Shown piece after piece: positions 33,259 through 38,183 of a stretch of DNA of 38,183 nt (position 1 is the first letter of the stretch; each line of letters starts with the position of its first letter). The DNA is from an uncultured Alphaproteobacteria bacterium. GTDB taxonomy: Bacteria; Pseudomonadota; Alphaproteobacteria; RF32; CAG-239. The translations under genes were made by a program, and so were the position numbers. The stretch spans positions 1 to 38,183 of the forward strand of contig CALXTR010000013.1 of the NCBI GenBank assembly GCA_944391475.1, read 5' to 3'. The notes beneath the pieces were generated by a model. That model was not told the origin of the DNA. It worked only from the letters and a program-made list of their open reading frames with translations, and made no database searches.

Positions 33259-33678
33259 TATCATGGTATTGACATTGATAAGGTTTATGCTCAAAGTGAC
33301 TGGAGTAGTAAAGATAAAATTAAAAGTACTATTGATGATTATACTTTGCTGTTAAAATATCAAACCGAGTTGAAGGCTTGTTCAAATCAAACTGAAATGT
33401 TTTCTTGTTATGACAAGCTAGCAGAAAAAATCTTGACCCATTTGTATGTCTATCCTGACAATAACATTAAAACTTATCAGCAATTCCGTAAAATTTTATC
33501 CGAGGCATACTCAATACAATCGTGCTTAAATAAATATGAATGGCCAAGTGGAAATTTCTGTGAAGCAAATAGTCAACCAGAACTATTAAATGTTTTGCAT
33601 CAATACATTCACGACTTAATTGCAAGCAGCAAAGAAAAAATCGTATCATACTTGCCCGAACTTAAAAATTATGAATAG
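33193..33678 (+). CDS. Exported cysteine-containing protein, candidate immunity protein (module D)
   Basis: 161 residues with signal peptide MKKFVFALVMAILLSTNAQA, one residue different from the gene at 28332. The mature part is helical, with A-C-S-N, S-C-Y-D, S-C-L-N and F-C-E-A cysteines, an arrangement related to the module A protein but with little identity. It is convergent with a GH108-like cassette, the same pairing as in module A, which argues that the two exported proteins are related inhibitors of related GH108 enzymes. ATG 33193 is preferred; the GTG before it is part of the leader. Confidence 0.66.
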   Translation: MKKFVFALVMAILLSTNAQAETYHGIDIDKVYAQSDWSSKDKIKSTIDDYTLLLKYQTELKACSNQTEMFSCYDKLAEKILTHLYVYPDNNIKTYQQFRKILSEAYSIQSCLNKYEWPSGNFCEANSQPELLNVLHQYIHDLIASSKEKIVSYLPELKNYE

Positions 33679-33685
33679 CCAAAGT

Positions 33686-33712
33686 GAGAGGTTACTTTTT
33701 TCGTAACCTCTC
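33686..33712. terminator. Hairpin between the convergent module D genes
   Basis: A 10-bp perfect stem GAGAGGTTAC / GTAACCTCTC (33686-33695 with 33703-33712) with a T-rich loop and no T run after it. It may serve both convergent transcripts. Confidence 0.6.
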
Positions 33713-33719
33713 GGTTGAA

Positions 33720-34472
33720 CTATTTCCCCAGATGAGCTCTATTGGCACGGTTTAACCAGCCGTTAAGATGTACTTTTTGAGTAGGGTCATGTTTGACAAT
33801 ATTATTATAGTGTTCTTGCATACTACGTTTATATTTCCCTAAAAATTGCTCATAATCTTGTTGTGAAAAATTGTGCAATTTCTCCATTGTTGCTGAACCG
33901 ATAATATTTCCATTAGATGGTAATCCTAAGACTTTGTGAACTGTCTTGATGGCATTCAACGGGCTTGTAGGCATACCATAATCAACTACAAAACCTCTAA
34001 TTGGGTATGGTAATTTATTTAATCCGTTCCATGCATAAAAATCTCTGTATATGATTGCATTGGCTCTTTCTCTGGTTAAGTTTTTGATATCTTCATTGGG
34101 ATATGTATTTTTAGAAATGCCGAATTTTGTTAATTTGCCTCTGTCATCTGGACTATTCACCAAACCTCCTTCATTTGGAATAATGTAATCATCAAGAATC
34201 TTATTAAATTCCTTATCTTGTGTCATTTTATCTATGAACTCTTTACTAAACCCTGCACCATATCGAGAATAATCGATGTTACTATGCTTATTATCATTGA
34301 GAGTATTACCCTGAATATTGGGGTTGTTGTGATGAGAAGGTGGATTAGTTTCCGCCAGTTGGGTTGAGGGGCTTGGTTGATTAGCACTACCCAAGCCTAA
34401 GCCGCTTGAACTTGACTTCGCCGATGTCGTACCGTTTGGGGCTTGTTTATCCTTTAGACCCGCTAATAGCAA
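33720..34472 (-). CDS. GH108-like muramidase cassette without N-terminal region (module D)
   Basis: 250 residues from an in-frame TTG. The catalytic part has P-N-E101-G-G-L-V-N-S-P-D-D-R-G-K-L-T-K-F-G-I-S and the shared N-E-D-I-K-N-L-T-R-E-R-A-N block, as in module A but diverged elsewhere. Homology to the effector head begins only at E-P-K-P-T-N (34490); before it lies the rplS terminator, so the first 60 residues of the head and its start codon are missing. No ATG is in frame. Either a silent cassette or one expressed by readthrough from rplS. Confidence 0.68.
   Translation of the reverse strand: MLLAGLKDKQAPNGTTSAKSSSSGLGLGSANQPSPSTQLAETNPPSHHNNPNIQGNTLNDNKHSNIDYSRYGAGFSKEFIDKMTQDKEFNKILDDYIIPNEGGLVNSPDDRGKLTKFGISKNTYPNEDIKNLTRERANAIIYRDFYAWNGLNKLPYPIRGFVVDYGMPTSPLNAIKTVHKVLGLPSNGNIIGSATMEKLHNFSQQDYEQFLGKYKRSMQEHYNNIVKHDPTQKVHLNGWLNRANRAHLGK
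34253..34455 (-). repeat. Repeat: linker and cassette start, copy D
   Basis: Partner of 29290-29491, covering the linker and the first part of the GH108-like cassette. Confidence 0.9.
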
Positions 34473-34512
34473 GTTGGTCGGTTTGGGCTCATATTTTATC
34501 CGGCTATATATC

Positions 34513-34538
34513 AAAAAAAACCTCCCATTCGGGAGGTT
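34513..34538 (-). terminator. Rho-independent terminator of the rplS operon
   Basis: Minus-strand stem AACCTCCC / GGGAGGTT with an ATTC-type loop (34519-34538), then eight T (34513-34520), 22 nt past the rplS stop. It marks the right border of the island. Confidence 0.9.
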
Positions 34539-34560
34539 TTTTCTTATCTTTAGCAATTGA

Positions 34561-34962
34561 TTATTTGCTTTCGCTCTTCTCAGCTTCGCGTGCTTTGGCT
34601 GCAGCAACCAAGTCATCAGCAATGCGGGCAGAACGACCACGCAATGCGCGCAAGAAGTACAATTTGGCACGACGTACTTTACCAATACGAGATACTTCGA
34701 TTTTGGCAACGTTCGGTGAGTACAACGGGAATACTCTTTCTACGCCTTCGCCAAATGAAATTTTGCGAACGGTGAAAGAGGAATTCAAGCCGTCGTTCTT
34801 GCGGGCAATGCAGACGCCTTCATAAATCTGAATACGTTCGCGATCGCCTTCTTTTACCTTGGTGTGAACTTTAAGAGTGTCACCAGGCTTGAAGTTAGGT
34901 ACGTTTTTGCCTTCTATGAGCTTGCTGATTTGCTCTTTTTCAATGTTTTCAATGATGTTCAT
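34561..34962 (-). CDS. rplS: 50S ribosomal protein L19
   Basis: L19 sits at the subunit interface. The 133-residue protein has the family blocks [33 protein letters not shown] and [20 protein letters not shown], with a short charged C-terminal extension. Last gene of the ffh-rpsP-rimM-trmD-rplS operon. Confidence 0.96.
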   Translation of the reverse strand: MNIIENIEKEQISKLIEGKNVPNFKPGDTLKVHTKVKEGDRERIQIYEGVCIARKNDGLNSSFTVRKISFGEGVERVFPLYSPNVAKIEVSRIGKVRRAKLYFLRALRGRSARIADDLVAAAKAREAEKSESK

Positions 34963-35001
34963 CAGTTTTACCCTTTTTAAAAATTTTATTTATCTATAAA
35001 C

Positions 35002-35691
35002 CTAATCCCCTTGAGAATCAAGATATTTTTTCATCAAATCGGGGCGTCTTGCTTTGGTTATCTCTAAAGACTGCTCCTTGCGCCACTTGGCGATATTGCC
35101 ATGGTGGCCACTCAGCAATACTGCCGGAACCTCTAAGCCTTCCCAATTTATGGGCCGCGTATATTGCGGGTGCTCCAATAAATTGTCTTCAAAGCTCTCC
35201 TCACTCAGTGAGTCAACATTCCCCAGAACCCCGGGCAACAATCTGACCACCGCGTCAAGCATTATCTGCGCCGCCTGCTCGCCTCCGGTCAAAATGTAAT
35301 CGCCAATACTCACTTCCTCTACATTATATGCATCCAATATTCTCTGGTCTATTCCTTCAAATCGGCCGCAGATAATGGTCAAATCTTCTGCTGTGCTCAA
35401 TTCCTTTACGTAGTCTTGAGTCAGCTGTCGACCCCGAGGGCTCATGTATATCAGCTTTCCGCCGTGATAGTTGGCTTTGAGCGCTGCTCCCAGTACATCC
35501 GGGCGCATTATCATTCCGGCTCCGCCTCCGCAGGGGGTGTCGTCCACCGAACCGTGCTTGTCAAAGGCGTAATCCCTGATGTTGATGCTCTCAATGCTCC
35601 AAATGCCTTCGTGTAAGGCTTTGCCGGTCAAGGAATATCCCAAAAAACCCGGAAACATCTCCGGAAATATGGTCAATACCTTAACCCTCAT
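35002..35691 (-). CDS. trmD: tRNA (guanine-N1-)-methyltransferase
   Basis: TrmD makes m1G37 in tRNAs and prevents frameshifting. The protein has the SPOUT trefoil-knot motifs: M-S-P-R-G-R, I-I-C-G-R-F-E-G-I-D-Q-R, E-V-S-I-G-D-Y-I-L-T-G-G-E and H-P-Q-Y-T-R-P. I start at MRVKVLTIFPEMF (35691), with GGAG 6 nt upstream, giving 229 residues; the frame extends to 35733, but the extra residues are not family-like. It overlaps rimM by 11 nt, so translation is probably coupled. Confidence 0.94.
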   Translation of the reverse strand: MRVKVLTIFPEMFPGFLGYSLTGKALHEGIWSIESINIRDYAFDKHGSVDDTPCGGGAGMIMRPDVLGAALKANYHGGKLIYMSPRGRQLTQDYVKELSTAEDLTIICGRFEGIDQRILDAYNVEEVSIGDYILTGGEQAAQIMLDAVVRLLPGVLGNVDSLSEESFEDNLLEHPQYTRPINWEGLEVPAVLLSGHHGNIAKWRKEQSLEITKARRPDLMKKYLDSQGD

Positions 35692-36208
35692 CGACATCTC
35701 CATCAGCAGAATCCGAAACGGGTTCCTCGACAATAATATAACCGTCTTTAATATTTATCTCCGGGACAAATGCTTTGGTGAAAGGCAACATTTCGGTCTT
35801 TTGACCCAAACGAACCTCTATGATATCTCCGGCGCCAAAGTTGTAAAAAGCTTCAACCTTGCCTTGCTTTACTCCGGCAGAATTACGAACTTCCAAACCA
35901 ACCAAATCGGTCTGATAATATTCCTCATTGCCGGCTTGCGGCAGAGCATCACGCTCAACATAGAGTTTGGTGCCTTTGAGGGCCTCGGCCTGATTGCGGT
36001 CGTCGCAACCTGCTATCTTGACCCGCAAGTCGTCCTTGGAGCGGCCTACTACCTTGATGCTAAAACGTTTCTCGCCTTTCTCATCGCTCAAAACTCCGTA
36101 GCTTGCAATATCGCGGTCGTTGGCAGTGTAACTGCGAACCTTTACCTCTCCGCGGATACCATGCGCCCCGGTGATTTGGCCTAAGCATATGCGTTCGTTT
36201 TGTGTCAT
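35681..36208 (-). CDS. rimM: Ribosome maturation factor RimM
   Basis: RimM binds ribosomal protein S19 during 30S assembly. The 175-residue protein has the N-terminal barrel with G-Q-I-T-G-A-H-G-I-R-G-E-V-K-V and the PRC-barrel C-terminal domain with Y-Q-T-D-L-V-G-L-E-V, E-M-L-P-F-T-K-A-F-V-P-E-I. The tail is acidic. Its 3' end contains the trmD ribosome binding site. Confidence 0.94.
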   Translation of the reverse strand: MTQNERICLGQITGAHGIRGEVKVRSYTANDRDIASYGVLSDEKGEKRFSIKVVGRSKDDLRVKIAGCDDRNQAEALKGTKLYVERDALPQAGNEEYYQTDLVGLEVRNSAGVKQGKVEAFYNFGAGDIIEVRLGQKTEMLPFTKAFVPEINIKDGYIIVEEPVSDSADGDVDEG

Positions 36209-36246
36209 CTTAGTCGTATGCCTTTGTGATAACCAAATTTAACTAA

Positions 36247-36636
36247 TTACTCAGCAGAAGCTTCAGCACTTGCAGAGGCAGCAGCTTCGGCAGCAGCTTT
36301 GGCTTTCTCTTCTTTTTCTTTCATTCTCTCAACAGCTTTGGCTTTGGGAGCAGATTTTTTGGGTTGGTCTTTAATGGCCGGAGCGGCGCAAAGTCCTAAT
36401 CCAGAAAGCAATTTTTGCAGTCTTTCGGTCGGTTGAGCACCTTTTGAAAGCCAGCTCTTTACTTTCTCTGCATCTACTACCAAACGTTCTGCGTGGTCTT
36501 TGGGCAACATCGGATTGTAGCTACCCAATCTTTCAATAAATCTACCATCGCGCGGAGCTCTTTGGTCTGCGGCCACAATGCGATAAAACGGACGCTTCTT
36601 GGAACCACCGCGGGAAAGTCTGATTCTTACTGCCAT
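36247..36636 (-). CDS. rpsP: 30S ribosomal protein S16
   Basis: S16 is an early 30S assembly protein. The 129-residue product starts with [18 protein letters not shown] and contains [16 protein letters not shown]. The last 45 residues are a Lys/Ala/Glu-rich extension beyond the S16 core, as often in alphaproteobacteria. Second gene of the operon. Confidence 0.96.
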   Translation of the reverse strand: MAVRIRLSRGGSKKRPFYRIVAADQRAPRDGRFIERLGSYNPMLPKDHAERLVVDAEKVKSWLSKGAQPTERLQKLLSGLGLCAAPAIKDQPKKSAPKAKAVERMKEKEEKAKAAAEAAASASAEASAE

Positions 36637-36680
36637 TTATTTTCTCCTTATCTAGTTAATCTTAAAAATTCCGCCCCTGG

Positions 36681-38069
36681 CTAGAACGGGAATTTTCCAC
36701 TCATACCGCCCGGAAGCTTGCCCCCAAACGGATTGTTCTTCATTAGCGAGGAAAGGGCACCCATACCGCCTAGTTTCCCCATTTTTTTCATCATGGTCGA
36801 CATTTGCTCATATTGTTTGAGCAGTTTGTTGACCTCGTGAACTTCAACCCCGGCTCCGGCGGCAATCCGCTTCTTGCGCGAGGCTTTGATAATATCAGGA
36901 TTGCGGCGTTCTCCTTTGGTCATGGAAAGGATTATTGCCTCCTGTTTTTTTATCAGATTGTCGCCAATGCCGGCTTCTTCAATCTGACTTTTGAACTTGG
37001 AAAGACCTGGCAACATGCCTATCAAATTACCGATACTTCCCAATTTTTGAACTTGTCTTAACTGCGCTAGCATATCTTCCAAGTCAAACTTGCCTTTGAG
37101 CAGTTTGGAGGTCATTTTTTCGGCCTCTTCTTTGTCGACGTTTTCAATGGCTTTTTCAACCAAGCTCACAACATCGCCCTGCCCCAAAATTCTTCCGGCC
37201 AAACGCTCCGGATGAAACTCCTCAATCTCATCGAGTTTTTCACCGGTACCCAAAAACTTTATCGGAACGCCTGATACCATCTTCATCGACAAGGCTGCAC
37301 CGGCTCTTGATGAACCATCAATACGCGTCAGGACAATGCCGCTGATACCGATTTGACGATTAAATTCCTCAGCAACGTGGCAGGCTTCCTGACCAATCAT
37401 AGCATCGGCCACCAGCAAAACTTCCGTCGGGTTGGCAATCTTTTTAACTTCTGCGGCCTCATCCATCAAGTTTTGATCAATTTGCAAACGGCCGGCTGTG
37501 TCCAAAATAATCACATCATAGCCGCCTTTTTTGCCTTCAGATAAAGCACGGCGGGTAATTTCGGCCGGTTTTTGCCCGCTCACTATCGGCAAAGTATCTA
37601 CCTTGAGCTGAGCACCTAACTGCGCCAACTGCTCTTGAGCCGCAGGGCGGTAGACATCAAGCGATACCAGCAAAACCTTTTTGCGCTGCTTATTTTGCAG
37701 GCGTCCGGCAATTTTGGCCGAAGTTGTGGTTTTACCGGAACCTTGCAGGCCAACCATTAACACACAGACCGGAGGAACCGCACGGAAATTGAGCTCACAA
37801 CTTTCATCGCCCAACAATTTGACCAGCTCATCGTGGACAATTTTGACCACCATTTGACCGGGGCTGACCGACTTGACCACTTTCTCGCCCAAGGCTTGCT
37901 CTTTGACCTGAGCAATGAAACTTTTGGCAACCGGCAAAGAAACATCGGCTTCAAGCAAAGCAACCCGAATCTCACGCATGGCTTCGTCAATGTCTTTTTC
38001 GTTTAGCACCCCGCGAGAGGTAATTTTGCTAAAGACGGCGCCTAACTTATCTGTCAATGCTTCAAAAAT
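36681..38069 (-). CDS. ffh: Signal recognition particle protein Ffh, probable ATT start
   Basis: Ffh binds 4.5S RNA and signal peptides and targets nascent membrane proteins through FtsY. It has the N domain, the GTPase G domain with G-L-Q-G-S-G-K-T-T-T, D-T-A-G-R and T-R-I-D-G, and the Met-rich M domain ending in N-P-F-G-G-K-L-P-G-G-M. No ATG, GTG or TTG gives the family N-terminus. With ATT at 38069 the start reads M-F-E-A-L-T-D-K-L-G, the usual Ffh beginning, with AAGGA at proper distance; the first conventional codon (TTG 38057) removes four conserved residues and lies 20 nt from that site. Confidence 0.93.
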   Translation of the reverse strand: MFEALTDKLGAVFSKITSRGVLNEKDIDEAMREIRVALLEADVSLPVAKSFIAQVKEQALGEKVVKSVSPGQMVVKIVHDELVKLLGDESCELNFRAVPPVCVLMVGLQGSGKTTTSAKIAGRLQNKQRKKVLLVSLDVYRPAAQEQLAQLGAQLKVDTLPIVSGQKPAEITRRALSEGKKGGYDVIILDTAGRLQIDQNLMDEAAEVKKIANPTEVLLVADAMIGQEACHVAEEFNRQIGISGIVLTRIDGSSRAGAALSMKMVSGVPIKFLGTGEKLDEIEEFHPERLAGRILGQGDVVSLVEKAIENVDKEEAEKMTSKLLKGKFDLEDMLAQLRQVQKLGSIGNLIGMLPGLSKFKSQIEEAGIGDNLIKKQEAIILSMTKGERRNPDIIKASRKKRIAAGAGVEVHEVNKLLKQYEQMSTMMKKMGKLGGMGALSSLMKNNPFGGKLPGGMSGKFPF

Positions 38070-38183
38070 GGCTCTGTTCCTTTCCGTTACAAGTCCTGAA
38101 TTTTTATCTACTCCACAGAATCACCGCCTACATACTATTGCACGCAGGCACGGCCTGAGCGAAAACCCACTTGACCTTCTGCC

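Noticed and set aside
28273..34490. Prophage carrying endolysins
   Set aside because: No capsid, tail, terminase, integrase or holin gene is present; several unrelated lysozymes with a common head do not fit a lysis cassette.
34473..34709. Longer reading of the module D hydrolase into rplS
   Set aside because: The extra residues come from rplS read in another frame and from its terminator; homology to the effectors begins only at 34490.
35579..36184. 201-codon plus-strand frame over rimM and trmD
   Set aside because: It is antisense to two well-supported operon genes and shows no family pattern.
38070..38183. End of an upstream gene, such as mtaB or ftsY
   Set aside because: All three minus-strand frames close quickly and none shows a recognisable C-terminus; left unannotated.

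Overview
The window comes from an alphaproteobacterium. Marker families restricted to or typical of that class are PopZ (DUF2497), FliX, the TrcR/DUF1013 cell-cycle regulator, a single-cysteine DksA, and the maf-rng-yacG cluster. The modest G+C content, the prepilin with an S-G-R-T-M-I-E processing site, the cysteine-rich secreted proteins and the many small lipoproteins fit the uncultured host-associated alphaproteobacteria known mostly from gut metagenomes. That placement is an inference; no rRNA gene is present.

Positions 1-27,900 are mostly housekeeping with small clade-specific genes between. In order: the tail of a cysteine-rich protein; tolC-popZ; glycogen phosphorylase; a dksA-maf-rng-yacG run using ATGA/TAATG couplings; a prepilin-fliX pair; an outer-membrane barrel, a lipoprotein and an acidic secreted protein; a DMT permease; a HAD phosphatase; argS-smpB; a UPF0149-like gene with a nitroreductase; trcR; a membrane protein with a degenerate cyclase domain; rpmE; efp with a phosphatase-like gene that has lost its metal ligands and an OmpA-like protein; then zapA, a 6S RNA candidate and a YmdB-type metallophosphoesterase. 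An XRE regulator follows, with a structured, apparently independent non-coding RNA of about 255 nt upstream of it.

Positions 28,270-34,490 are an accessory island and the most interesting part. It holds four modules, each pairing a peptidoglycan-hydrolase-type protein (two GH108-like, one SLT-like, one GH24/T4-lysozyme-like with the E-D-T triad at exact T4 spacing) with a small exported or membrane protein. Two hydrolases are full length and share an almost identical N-terminal region of about 97 residues without a signal peptide. The other two are headless cassettes that begin inside that shared region. Two partner proteins share an almost identical promoter and signal peptide but have diverged mature parts, a third is a tandem-duplicated lipoprotein and the fourth a polytopic membrane protein. 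I read this as a polymorphic lysozyme-effector/immunity array with cassette exchange. Each full-length effector also has a terminator hairpin in its 5' leader.

The island ends at the rplS terminator. The right flank is the conserved ffh-rpsP-rimM-trmD-rplS operon on the minus strand; ffh appears to use an ATT start codon.
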